Positions 33,542 through 44,124 of a DNA stretch of 64,000 nt are shown piece after piece. The DNA comes from Acanthosoma haemorrhoidale. Its lineage: Eukaryota; Arthropoda; Insecta; Hemiptera; Acanthosomatidae. Position 1 is the stretch's first letter. Each line of letters opens with the position of its first letter. Position numbers and translations under genes: made by a program. The notes below the pieces were generated by a model, which saw only the letters and a list, made by a program, of their open reading frames with translations, did no database searches and was not told the origin of the DNA. Where the stretch lies: NCBI GenBank assembly GCA_930367205.1, contig OV884015.1, positions 109,804,509-109,868,508 on the forward strand. The letters run 5' to 3'.

Positions 33542-34392
33542 TGTCGGGGGCGTAACTAGGGGAGTGCCTGATCACTCTAGCCCTGGTGACAAGTGCGGAT
33601 TGTTCTAGTTTATAACATGGACCATGTTCCATGTAGGCGTTAATATCTGACTCCATTTATTGATAGGGATGTGTCCCGACAATACACTGTGTTCAGGATG
33701 AGGATCAAAGGTTCATAAAGAATGAGACCAGTTTTCAGAGTTCGAGCGAGAGATCGGCAGCGTAATAGTAGAAGTCGTCAGAGGTCTGCTAGAGGCTGTG
33801 AGGCAAGTGCCGTCGTAGAGTTGTGGCATAGCGAGAGTAGATTAGCGAAAGGCTGAGTGGGCTTACTCCCAGGGCCCCGGGGCCCTGGCGTATCGCGACT
33901 AGTGATAGCGGCTATCTAGATGAAGAGACTAGGAAAGAGTGGGTTTTCAGGGCGAAACTTCCTGATATAAATATTGTACCCTCCTCCCTCGTGGAAGGCG
34001 GAGTCGGTTGAAAGGGGGAATGTTTTATGATGCCCAGGTGGCCAATCCCCCTTGATTTTATTGACTGTTGGTCTAAAAGGGTGTGCTTTATGATGTCACA
34101 CCTCCCGAGCTACGTGACCGCTCGTCCCCTAAAAGACTGTTTCTGGCATGATTTTATGACCACCGGAAAGTGACTGAAGGTCTTAGTAATAACCGTGTTG
34201 GTTTTATTAGGGCAGAATGCTTACCCTCTCAGGTTTTATTGCAGGACCTTCGGCCCTCTGTTACTTGTTTCACGACTATCGACCTCTCTATGATTTATTA
34301 CAAGAAGTTTACAAAGATTTGCATTTATATTATAATACATTAGTTGCGCCAGAGTATAGGGTAATTTACATGTATGTAGTTGAGTCACTACA
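33542..34392. repeat. LTR family A, near-complete copy (851 bp)
   Basis: Starts TGTCGGGGGCGTAACTAGGG and ends GTTGAGTCACTACA. It shares CTAGCCCTGGTGA, the ACACTGTGTTCAGGA-type box and AGAGTATAGGGTAATTTACA with the solo LTR at 47057-47931 and has nearly the same length. The five bases outside each end (ACAAT and TACCC) do not match, so either one boundary has been rearranged or this is one LTR of a former full element. It contains a 20-bp GC-only palindrome at 33869-33888. Confidence 0.75.
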
Positions 34393-34558
34393 TACCCAAA
34401 AGAAACCGGACCGATGTAGTATGCGGCAGAGATTTTGTAGAACCGGAGTTCACCGGTAGGGCCGTGTGAAGTGACTTTTCACCAGTCAGTATGACAAGTG
34501 TCATCACTGGAGAAGGTCCCGTTCTGCTTGTGTTAATTTATTTATGACAGGTGTTATG

Positions 34559-35159
34559 ATGGTTGATTTTCATGAACAGCGCGCGGTTTTGACGTTTTGC
34601 TACCTGTTCAGGAAAATTGGCACAGAAACTTTTAAAATGTTAAAAGTGGCCTACAAGGATGATGCTATGGGGAAAACATAAGTTTATGAGTTGTTTTTCC
34701 TGTTTTTAAAGTGGGGAAATGTCAATTAATGATTAAGCACTCTCTGGATGTCCTTCGAGGGCCCAAACCAAGATCAAAGACGGACTATCAAAGAAGTTGC
34801 GAAGAAATCTGGAGTTCAGTACAGCAAATTTTAAGTGAAGATTCGAGGATGAGAATGGTGACTGCAAAAATTTGTTTATTGACGCTGACTGCACAGCAAA
34901 AACAAGGTCACTTAGAAGTATGCTCAAATTTGAAGGACGAGTTCTAAAATGACCCAAATATATTTTTCCAAGGTCATGTGACGTATCATAATGCTATGGA
35001 TACGATCCTTAAACTAAGCAACAATGGAACCGTCCAAATCCGCCTCGCCCCAAAAAAGCTCGTCAGGTGAGATCAAACATTAAGACGATGCTCATTTGTT
35101 TGTTCAATGTCGGAGAAGTTAGCCAGGCGTTTTACCTAGACGTTTTGAAATGATTGATC
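34559..35159 (+). pseudogene. mariner transposase M3, decayed
   Basis: The ATG at 34559 gives MVDFHEQRAVLTFCYLFRK, then KMLKVAYKDDAMGKT and a stop. Another frame (from about 34711) carries a degenerate linker, GPKPRSKTD, and then SSVQQILSEDSRMRMVTAKI followed by LLTLTAQQKQGHLEVCSNLK. A last segment reads QVRSNIKTMLICLFNV and FYLDVLK before 35159. These blocks follow the order of mariner transposases of the SETMAR-related group. The helix-turn-helix is partly kept, the GDE(S/T)W block with the first aspartate is deleted, and nothing remains of the second and third. No terminal repeats found. Confidence 0.75.
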
Positions 35160-35584
35160 AACATTTTGTGAAGAAGAAAACCTGATTAGCGGCAGTCGAG
35201 GGACTGGTTTTTCCTCGACGAAAATCCCACCCTCTCTTCGCACCGACTTTTGACAAAAAATTGTATGACTGTGCCCCATCCTCACTATTCATCCGATCCC
35301 GCCCTCTGCGATTTTCTTGTATTCCTCCGAATAAAGCAGACATAATAGGAAAGCGTTTTGCGCATGTTGAAGAAATAAAGACATAAACTACGAAGGCCCT
35401 TTTAAGAGGAATTAAAAAAAGATTGGACAAATTCTTGACTTAAGAATACTATGAAGGATATTAAAGTTTTTTTTGGAAAAAAAAAATTAACTAAGTCACT
35501 TTGTACGAAATTAGTTCGGTACGTTCTCGCATATATGTAGGCATACATTTATCTATTGCCAGTATATATCAATACATCCTCTAT
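35160..35584. other. unassigned; short GC-richer segment
   Basis: The minus strand is open for 90 codons (35158-35430) but contains no known motif. No repeats recognised. Confidence 0.35.
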
Positions 35585-35592
35585 AATTATCT

Positions 35593-35761
35593 CACCACTG
35601 TACCGGAACTATCAACCTCTACCAAGGCTTCCCACACTCCTTAATTCCCTCACACCACCTTCAAGCAGGTACTCCTAGTACAAGGATCCGCTTAACCCAA
35701 ATATCCCTTTATTTTTCCCTCATACTTAATCTTATAATTAGAGAGCTAAGAAGAAAAAAAA
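35593..35761 (+). mobile_element. LINE-2 3' UTR insertion with target duplication
   Basis: Runs from CACCACTGTACCGG through CTTCCCACACTCCTTAATTC and GGTACTCCTAGTA to AGAGAGCTAAGAAG and an A run. AATTATCT is present at 35585-35592 and 35762-35769. This is another insertion carrying only ~170 bp of LINE 3' end. Confidence 0.85.
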
Positions 35762-35814
35762 AATTATCTTTAAATATATTTAAAGGAGCTATGGGGAAAA
35801 AAAAAAAAAATCAT

Positions 35815-35985
35815 CGCTAACTGTCTGACTTGGGGGAACAAAATCTGATTGAACGACTAATCTCACATTGAAAAAACAAATGAGTATCGTCTTAATGTTT
35901 GATACCATCTGATTAGCTTTTTTGCTGGAGAGGCGGATTCGGACTCTTCCATTGGCTTGATTGCTGGTTAGTTTCAGATGCAACT
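35815..35985 (-). pseudogene. mariner M3 transposase fragment, opposite strand
   Basis: The minus strand is open across 65 codons and reads SSKKANQMVSNIKTILICFF, then VVQSDFVPPSQTVS. VRSNIKTMLICLF in the plus-strand M3 copy at ~35070 is the same block, so this is an inverted fragment of the same mariner family. The SDFVPP(S/G)QTV block is characteristic of the region between the first and second catalytic aspartates. Both catalytic residues are outside the fragment. Confidence 0.75.
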
Positions 35986-36757
35986 AATGATTAAGATGTT
36001 TTCCAAATGACGATGTCCGTCTTTTATTGTATTTATATGCATTTAAATAACTCAAAACATGCATACAGAGTAGACTCGTTTTAGCAAGTAAGAAAAAAAA
36101 AAATGATATTTTCAGTTGAAAAAGAGGTCGCTGATCCTTCCTACAAGAAAAAAAAAGCCATATTTCCTGCAGGTGGTGCCTGATGTTTATGCGGACGGCC
36201 GAGAGGAGGCTACATAAAGGACTAGATGACTGCCGGCATAAACAGCTCAACTAATAACGTTGTCGGACGAGAGAAAACTTCTTCGCGGCCTCCCCCCCCC
36301 CTTCACCTCACAAGGCATGTATGCTCTCATCAACATAAAACTCGAGCACGCTTGTCGTCATTCCCACGAGCCAGCCTCCATTTAGAGCACAGCGGGAGTT
36401 ATGGCGCTCTATAAATTGACTTTAACTGCACTCTGGAGTAATCAGTCTGTTAGCTTTGTCGTCGCTCGTTGTGCTGTTAGCTTGATGTTCGATGCCTTCG
36501 AGTATGTAAACGTTACAGAGAGACATTTAGTCATATTTGACTATGACTTGGCCGGGATAGTTGAGATTTATTAACATGACTCACGGACGTTGGTGTTATA
36601 CGCACTCTCCACACTAGAATAAATATTTTTTCTTTTACTACACAAGTACAAAAAATTTATTTCTTATCATAAATCCTTAATCATTTTTTCAGTGTGCATA
36701 TTTCGAAAACAGGCAGAAAATATTCTCATCATAAAACTATGCAAATATAGGACGATA
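35986..36757. other. GC-richer island with a candidate core promoter
   Basis: From about 36150 to 36420 the sequence is GC-richer (CGGACGGCCGAGAGGAGG, TGCCGGCATAAACAG, a C run at ~36294). It is followed by CTATAAAT (36409-36416) and ATCAGTC (36441-36447). The ORF at 36226-36414 shows no domain. The element is unclassified. Confidence 0.3.
36409..36447 (+). promoter_or_regulatory. candidate TATA + initiator pair
   Basis: TATAAAT at 36410 and TCAGTC at 36442, an insect-type initiator, are about 34 bases apart, near the usual 30. No transcript or downstream coding frame supports it. It may belong to an unrecognised gene, to a transposon, or be coincidence. Confidence 0.2.
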
Positions 36758-37991
36758 TAGCGTGTTCTGGAAAGTTTCCGACCTCAACATGAAGATAGGA
36801 GCAGTCGTAAATAAAAGCTAGTGAATTTCGTTTTTCATCTGTTGACAGTTACTCACCAAAGTTTCAGCCATTTTGGACGCGCAGTTGTTGTGTAACATGA
36901 AAATGGACAAAATCGAGTATCGAGCTGTCATTAAATATTTGTTTTTGAAAGACAATACGCCTACGCAAATCAAAGATGAGTGGGATTCTGTGTATGGGGA
37001 CTCTGCACCATCATTTACCACAGTGAAATTTTGGGCAGCTGAATTTAAACGTGGTCACAAGAGCTTGGGAGACGATGAACGTTCGGGACGTCCAAAAACG
37101 GCAACTACCGACGAAAACATCGCCAAAGTTCACTAAATGGTGCTAGACGACCGCCGAATTAAAGTGAGAGAGATAGCAGAGGTTATGAACATGTCAAAAG
37201 AACGTGTTTGTCACATATTAAATCAACATTTAGAGATGAGAAAGCTGTCCGCGCGTTGGGTGCAGCGTTTGCTCACGTTAGACCAAAAACGTGTTCGAAT
37301 GAACATTTCGAACTCTTTGTTGGCGCAGTTTAGGCGCAATAAATCCGAGTTTTGGCGCCGATTAATTACTGTGGATGAAACTTGGATATACCATTATACG
37401 CCTGAAACAAAATACAGTCTAAACAGTGGACTGCAAAGGGGGAACCGGCTCCAAAAAAAGCAAAAACTGTTTTTTCGGCTGGGAAAGTGATGGCGACTGT
37501 TTTTTGGGATAGTCGTGGAGTTATTTTAATCGATTATATTCAAAAAGGAAAAACCATTACAGGAGCATACTACGCATCATTACTTGACAAGCTGAAGGCA
37601 GAACTTGCAGAAAAAGAAAATCCTGTTTCACCAAGACAACGCACCGTCTCAGACCTCAGCGGTTGCCATGGCGAAAATCCATGAATTACGGTTTAAACTG
37701 CTTGACCATCCGCCTTACCCACCAGATCTAGCCCCACTCCTTTTTGTTCCCTCATCTAAAAACTGCGCTCGAAGGACAGAGATTTTCGTCAAACGAAGAG
37801 GCAATCACCTTCGTGAACGATTATTTTGCAGAGAAAAACGCCGAGTACTATTTGGACGGGTTACAGAGATGGGAGCATCGCTGGGAGAAGTGTGTAGAGT
37901 TACAAGGAGACTATGTTGAAAAATAAAAAAAAAAATTCTGAAAAAACGTCTTGTATCTTTGTTAGGTCGGGAACTTTTCAGACCACCCTCG
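36758..37991 (+). mobile_element. mariner element M4, near full length (about 1.23 kb)
   Basis: The left end GTGTTCTGGAAAGTTTCCGA and the reverse complement of the right end (GGTGGTCTGAAAAGTTCCCG) form imperfect terminal repeats of about 30 bp. TA flanks the element at 36756-36757 (or 36758-36759) and 37992-37993. Size and layout match complete mariners of about 1.28 kb, so this is the most complete transposon in the window. Confidence 0.88.
36897..37926 (+). pseudogene. mariner M4 transposase, inactivated
   Basis: The start is taken at 36897 or 36903 (MKMDKIEYRAVIKYLFLK), because the helix-turn-helix begins there. Then come TPTQIKDEWDSVYG, TVKFWAAEFKRGHKSLGDDE, the linker RSGRPKTATTDENI, a stop at 37134-37136, the second helix-turn-helix VREIAEVMNMSKERVCHIL and the WVQRLLT motif. 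The first catalytic aspartate is in TVDETWIYHYTPETK (37371), the second in LFHQDNAPSQTS (near 37630). The third catalytic region reads HPPYPPDLAP followed directly by LLFVP: the SD(Y/F) that carries the third aspartate is deleted. Frameshifts occur at about 37488, 37610 and 37735. The C-terminus GLQRWEHRWEKCVELQGDYV is well kept. Confidence 0.92.
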
Positions 37992-38112
37992 TAAGTCTGG
38001 ACAGGGCCAAGATAGCTTAAGATACCCGGTCATGCGGGTACTGTATACCAGCAGCGCCGTTAGCATTCCCAGAACCAATGCCAGTAAATGCATTTCATAA
38101 GCTTATCTTCAC

Positions 38113-38114
<2 letters not shown>

Positions 38115-38146
<32 letters not shown>
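38115..38146. repeat. (T)32 homopolymer
   Basis: A pure run of 32 T. It may be the reverse of a retroposon A tail, but no element was recognised to its right. Confidence 0.95.
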
Positions 38147-38867
38147 CTAAACCCCATGAAGTTATACAATGAAAATATTAAAAGAAACTTTGCGAATTTC
38201 TCCTTATCCTGCTATGCACAGATGCATTTGAAGGAGTTCGTGTTACTCAACAATACAGATTGTGGTTAATAGGAAAATACTATGAATACAAATCTAGGTG
38301 ATGGGGCTCACCTTTATCTATCTTCACTAGTCAAAACATAGATCAGTTAGCTCACCTTAGCAGTATAACTATTCAGAGAGCTGTCTAAATACTTGTTAAA
38401 AGTGGCAAAAAAAAAATCTTTTTTTAACAGAATCATTTTTTTACCAGACCCACTTTGGTCATTGAATGTATAAAAAAAAATAATAAAATGAAAATTGGAA
38501 AATTATCGTTACAAAATCTTTAGATATCTTTTGAATATATATAAATAATGTTTCCTTAACAATCGGTAAAATCAATAACTTTAAAACCCTAATGGTTTTT
38601 CTACATGCTTAGTATTTAGTTCACTCAGACAGAATCATGTTGCTACGTAACTAAATTTTCGTTGGATTTAACCAAAACATGACAAATTTGAGATGTTGTT
38701 AAATACAAAAATTGAATTTTAAAATGAGATGTATGAGATGTTTTTTTTTACAGTCACTATCATAGTCAAACAAATAACTGTATCCTCATTCATGTTCAAT
38801 ATTCTATTCCCATGTATCTAAATCTATTCATTCGGGCTAGATAATTGCTATATTTAGTTATTTAATA
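38147..38867. other. unassigned AT-rich DNA
   Basis: Around 38297-38318 GGTGATGGGGCTCACCTTT resembles the inner 5' segment of retroposon R1 as seen at 49620 and 55385, but the match is short. Otherwise nothing recognised. Confidence 0.35.
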
Positions 38868-38985
38868 TAGATGTAGCGACGCTACAGGAAATACAAAATT
38901 AATTTGTATATAGATTGGCCTGAGGATCTATAATTGTATATAATTATCTGTAAATTTAAAGGGGCTGTGAAGAAAAAAAAAATAT
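38868..38985 (+). mobile_element. poly(A) retroposon R1, 5'-truncated copy
   Basis: Contains GCTACAGGAAATACAAAATT, CCTGAGGATCTATAATTG and AAAGGGGCTGTGAAG followed by ten A. The 3' A run and the 5' truncation point to a retroposon. Confidence 0.8.
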
Positions 38986-39032
38986 AGTTATTTTAATGGA
39001 TTTAGGTAATATGCACTATATATATATATAAT

Positions 39033-39155
39033 CGCCGGGTGGTTAAGATAGATAAAAAATAATAAGGAAAGAGGGTAATGCACCCACACACTCTGACTCC
39101 AGTAAAAGACTGCTTTATTGTTGTTGATAATCCGACATACATGGGATCATGGGTT
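39033..39155. repeat. dispersed repeat R2, copy 1
   Basis: CGCCGGGT, GATAAAAAATAATAAGGAAAGAG, CTCCAGTAAAAGACTGC and ATCATGGGTTGTTC align in order with 56551-56672. Two copies only; the class cannot be told. CGCCGGGT near an end and the 120-bp shared length leave room for an LTR end or a MITE. Confidence 0.5.
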
Positions 39156-42100
39156 GTTCACTTTCCATGATCGTATTAGTATTCGACACAGTCATGCCTC
39201 TGGCTTTAACTTCTATATATATATACATAGTTATATGCATCATCTAGAGCATTAGGATATCAGATTAGCACATGTATTCATGTTCCTGAGACATGATATT
39301 AAGATTTATTCTGACAGTACGCTTGAATTTCATGAAATATTTTTCTCTTTCACAAGTAATATAGTTGGCTGTAGGAAATACTAGTATAGTATTATAATAA
39401 GCGCTGATAGATATAATAAATAGTGAAAACATAGAGAAAACGTTATCGTGACAGAGTGACTATCGGTTTGACCCAACTCTAAGTCAGGTCTTCAGTCTTA
39501 GGTCATCAGTCTGACGTCTGTCTATGACAAGTGTCGTCGTCTGATGTCCTCTGGTCAGGTCCTTGTCTTGATCTCATCTTGCCTTTCATGCCGAGTGATG
39601 CAGCGTGCTGGCGAAGATTGACTTTGATATTTTGGGTCGCAATAGGTTCATAACAGTGTGGAATATATGAATTATAAACTGATAATAAAACATTTTAAAA
39701 AACGCAGTTGTTAAAAAGTCAGCGAATTATGAATATAATTTTTTTTTTAACTCGGTCTGTCTTGATGAAAGTTCTATTGCAAAATACAAAATGACGGCTC
39801 TGAACGGACTATACTGTAATGTTCACTGTTCGAGTTGATAGTGATTTTGGATAAAATGTTACAAATTTAAGTTACCTATACTATAAGAGGTAACCATGCT
39901 ATTTTTTTGAGTTTTATTTCCAAGAATAAATTTATTAATTCTTGTGATATATCACATATGAGACCCCTCGGTTCATTAAGATATCTCCAGGCTCGAAAAC
40001 TTTCAATGGGCAGAAACTGCGCTCTACATCGATTAGAGAGGATCGATTGAAAAAAGAGTTAGTAATTGGAAAAGGGGGCGGTAGGTATATCCTGATTTAA
40101 TTCCTTTCGGGATGGTATATTGCCTTCAGAATGGCCATTGGGTCGCCTGAGCCGGCGATAAAAATGAAAAATTAAACCAGTAAACCTGGCTATGGCTGGA
40201 ATCCAACCGCCACTTCGCTGTCCTATTTTATGTCACTTTTTCAAAATCCAATTTGATACGAGTGCCTGGGGGTGACTTTGAATAAAAAAAAAACAAAAAA
40301 AAACATCTAACAACCGATGGTTCACGAAAATTCGACCACTTTGTTTAACTATGAGATGGGAATGTCATATTTACAAACAAGAGCTGTGTGATTGCTTACA
40401 AACCAGCTGTCAGTACGAGCTTTTTTTGAACGTTGTTTATTTGATCGTGACCTTCATCGTAGCTCCTGTATCTCCGTAGACCTAGGTACGATCCCCGACT
40501 TTCCTTAGAATTTTTCTTTCGTTGGATGGGTCAAGTCGGATTACATTCAATTCAGTCTCATCAGGATAAATGACTATATATATGTAAACTTATTTGTTCA
40601 TATTAATTTGTTGACGGTAATTTATTAATACATTCAAAGTTTAATCGAGTTAATTACTTCCAAAGCTCTGTCATAGGTACGTTCTACTACTAAACTGACT
40701 CTCTTTTATTTAAAAAAAAACAAATTCTGATAAAAACCTAAATACACAATGGTAGCCTTATGACGACTGTTTATGAAATTAATTTAAATTCAATTTTACT
40801 TTGAAGCTAAATTAATTATTATTCGATTAGTACAATTTTCTTTTTTTTGGCTTTTTCATCAGGTTCAAGCCATTTTATTTAATTACACCACTACTCTCAA
40901 TATTGAAATAAATATACATATATTTTATTTCAAATGTTTTTTCGTGTTCAGCTCAGCGTTCGATGGCTAGTAAGGTTAATGAAGCCATAATTTATTTTGT
41001 AATGCGCCCTTTATATACATTAAGTTAAAATAACATTCAATACTTTATCTTACGAATAATCAAAACAGACAAGAGCAACAATAACGAAAATGGTCAAGAT
41101 GTAATTATAAGAACGTTTTCTAACTCACAAATAACGCACAGGTCAGAGGTGAGAAGCCTCGATAGTCTAATTACATGAATAGTATCCTACAATAATATAC
41201 TGAATGTACATAAATCTACATGCAATCGTGAGCAATCAATATGTACTAATTCTCCCACGTATGCTCAATTCCCAGAGCTGAACTGCCGGCAATACGAATT
41301 AGACAGCACTTAGCGTAGGCACTTGAGCTAAGACATATGCTCCCGCTGACTTGTCCCATTACATCCAGTGTCGTTTTTAGACAATATACAGCTGCAAGTC
41401 TTCCTTGATAAATTTTTCAGGCTTGAATATAATATTTAATATCTTCAGTGTCATCATAAATAAGTACATCATTTACGATCATTGATTACAAAAAACAATG
41501 TTTCAGTAATTATGTTCGTAAAACAACTTTTGAAATTCTATCTTACACATTTGCAGTTAAAATACCGATAAACATGCAATCTGCCAGTTGCTTTTCTCTT
41601 ATACAATATTATTGTAAATAATCGATCTGTTTGTGTATGTATCACTTTGACGATTGTTTACTGTAAATAATGTCTCTTTAATTAACACAGGTTATTAGTA
41701 ATGTGTATTTACGAAACAACACATTCTATTCGCTGACGAGTAAAATGTGTAGATTAAGATCTAAATTCTTATACATCCATCATATAAGACTTGAGAACTT
41801 TCTGAAAAGGCTTAAACGTGTATTCATATTAAAGCAAATCGTTTTGTACACTATTATTTTGCTTTTGGAAGAGAGATTTGATTTTCTACCAACATATGAA
41901 AACATGCTGTAAATTAAATAGTCAGCATATTTTTAACCACTGTATTTCAACTAGTAAAAATTCAAATATGGAAAGGACGTCTAATGTATAAAGGCACAAT
42001 TTAGGGTTTTTATAAAAGAATACTGATTCATTGCTTATGTTCTGTAAACGACAGTAAGAATGAACTCCTTTTACTACAATATAACCGCAATTTAAGGAAA

Positions 42101-42180
42101 TAATACTCAAATCTAATATTAAGTTGTGGTAAGAAGCAGTACAAACAAGACTCAACCTCAATGAAATATAGCTTTTTTTT
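39156..42180. other. unassigned DNA with a tRNA-like patch at 40457-40505
   Basis: GTAGCTCCTGTATCTCCGTAG followed by CTAGGTACGATCCCCGACTTT resembles an A-box and a near-consensus B-box (GGTACGATCCC against GGTTCGANTCC) at a tRNA-like distance. That suggests a decayed tRNA-derived SINE. The patch 39440-39660, rich in AGTCAGGTC-like short direct repeats, and the GC-richer 40000-40260 could not be classified. The remainder is AT-rich. Confidence 0.3.
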
Positions 42181-42191
42181 AAAAGTAGTTT

Positions 42192-42784
42192 CTATGGGGG
42201 ACAGCAAAAAAGTCGAACATCAAGCGTATCCAATCCTTTCAATCAAAAGTCCTGAGAACAATAGTAAATGCCCCTTATTATGTCAGCAACAAAACCCTTC
42301 ATAACGATCTTAATATACCTTACATTCTTGAACTCATCCCTTCCAAGTTCATAAAAGTCTATAGTAACATATCCAACCACCCTAACCCCGTAGCACAGTC
42401 ATTGTACTGCACCACTCACACCTATAATCCTCCTCGGAGATAAAAACGGCAGTGGCCTCGTGACCTGCTATAATCAAGTGATAGTGGGAGTCCTGGCAAT
42501 GGCCAGTTTCTCCAATCATGTCCTGAGCGTCTGTGGCTCTCGCGCTTTTGATCAGCCTCCACTGGCTAGCATCCGGTGAGGGAGGAGCGTGGGGGACTTC
42601 CCAAGACTCCGCTTTCTCTTCGCATGTGGATTTGGGAGGTCTCTGGGCTGTCTGTAAATATTGTGTGAATGAGCGAGTGAATGATGAACTGTAAATATGG
42701 TATAAATGAGAGCATTTATCTTATTACTTATTGCCTTATAAAAGGCAGATTGTAATTATAGCACAATAAAGGAGTATATCAATC
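42192..42784 (+). mobile_element. Jockey-like LINE 3' fragment (copy F) with 11-bp target duplication
   Basis: AAAAGTAGTTT flanks the insertion at 42181-42191 and 42785-42795, so both ends are exact. The 593-bp copy starts at CTATGGGGGACAGCAAAAAA in the ORF2 C-terminus and runs to AATAAAGGAGTATATCAATC. It contains all 3' UTR blocks (ATAATCAAGTGATAGTGGGA, GAGCGAGTGAATGATGAACT). It is the best 3' UTR reference for this family in the window. Confidence 0.92.
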
Positions 42785-42795
42785 AAAAGTAGTTT

Positions 42796-43710
42796 AAGAG
42801 ACTTAGAAACTACTATAGGGACTTATGCAGTTACTTGTCACCGCTAATTCACATCAACCAAAGTAGTTTAACAAATATGTCTAATAATAAAGTAATTTTG
42901 TTTATAAATAACGATTGTATTTTCCAGAATCATTTCACAAATTTAGTATTCAGCCCACTTATTACGTTATGTTGATATAATATATATATGATGATATAAT
43001 ATATATTTGTTGATCTAATCCGAAATAAAAAAAAAATGCCACTCCGAGTAATGAGTCGTTCGCGATTGTAAATGATTGAAGGTTAAAACATAGGATTTTT
43101 GTACGCTTCGGTGAGGTTTACAGCCAGCCACTAAAAGATAGATATCTCCTCCGGAAACATCCCGTATAGATTACATCGTAAAAAAATAAATCAGCGAGTT
43201 ATTTCTAGCAGGGCATAAAAAAGAAAAAAATATGATTGGAGTCAATGTCAGGCGTATCCGTCACAACATTCAGTATTATTAAAACTAAACGGATTATACG
43301 CTATTGCTACAATCTATCGATCGAATAGTTGAGCTGAGATGGCGTCAGGTAATGCGCAGTTTCAATTTAAGCAACTGTAACCAAATACATGCCAGTCTAA
43401 TATCCAAATGCCATCCAGCCTTGTAAATTTACACTAAGCCTAGAAGACCACTCAAGGCTTCAAATGGAATAATGGACCGAAATGGGGACCTGTCTTAGGA
43501 GCATTAGTAGCGGCTCGAATAAACGAGCAGAAATATTTACGCTAAGAAATCCTGAAATAATTAAACGGAAATAAATTATAGGTTTATTACATAGTGAAAA
43601 ATTACGCAGCGGATTAAAAAAAAAAGCATTCGAATTTATATGCTATAATCGTGCCTCGAAGAATCATTTGATATGTAGAACGACACCTTAAGTAAATTCA
43701 CGTGTTTATA
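42796..43710. other. unassigned AT-rich DNA
   Basis: An irregular TA-rich tract (42970-43018) with the repeated word GATATAATATATAT. Nothing else recognised. Confidence 0.4.
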
Positions 43711-43912
43711 GCAGGTCACGAGGCCACTGCCGTTTCAGTCTCTGAGGAGGATTATAGGGATGAGTGGAGCTGCGCAATGACTGTGGGGATTAGGGTGGTT
43801 GGATAGGCTACTATGGAATTTTCATGAAGTTGGAAGGGATGAGTTCAAGAATATAAGGTGTATTAAGATCGTTATGAAGGGTTTTGTTTCTGACGTAATA
43901 GGGGGCATTTAC
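43711..43912 (-). mobile_element. Jockey-like LINE fragment (copy G1)
   Basis: The minus strand covers ORF2 C-terminus to the early 3' UTR (plus-strand blocks GCAGGTCACGAGGCCACTGC and ATAGGGATGAGTGGAGCTGC). It is cut at both ends and overlaps in content with G2, so the two are separate copies, not one interrupted element. Confidence 0.8.
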
Positions 43913-44124
43913 AATCAAGATTTTTAACTGGATATTTCAAGTTTTATGACTGCAATAACCTCTTAAATAATAGGATTTTTATTTTAAAACCTTAATTTTT
44001 ATTAGGGGACTTAAAAACCCAAGAATGAACCTTAAAAGATCTTTAGTAGTAGTAAATTATAATAAATAGATTAGTAATGTACAGAAATCTTTATGACTAG
44101 TCACTATGATGGAATGACTATTTG

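Noticed and set aside
33122..33608. Overlapping open frames of 112-145 codons on both strands
   Set aside because: Produced by a 54-bp repeat (18 codons), open in several frames at once, which is not how a real gene behaves.
33542..34392. Full-length LTR retrotransposon starting here
   Set aside because: No primer-binding site, gag or pol follows 34392; the next recognisable content is a mariner fragment. Only an LTR copy is claimed.
40140..40240. Minus-strand tRNA suggested by GGTTGGATTCCAGCC
   Set aside because: The T-stem does not pair and no A-box lies at the right distance.
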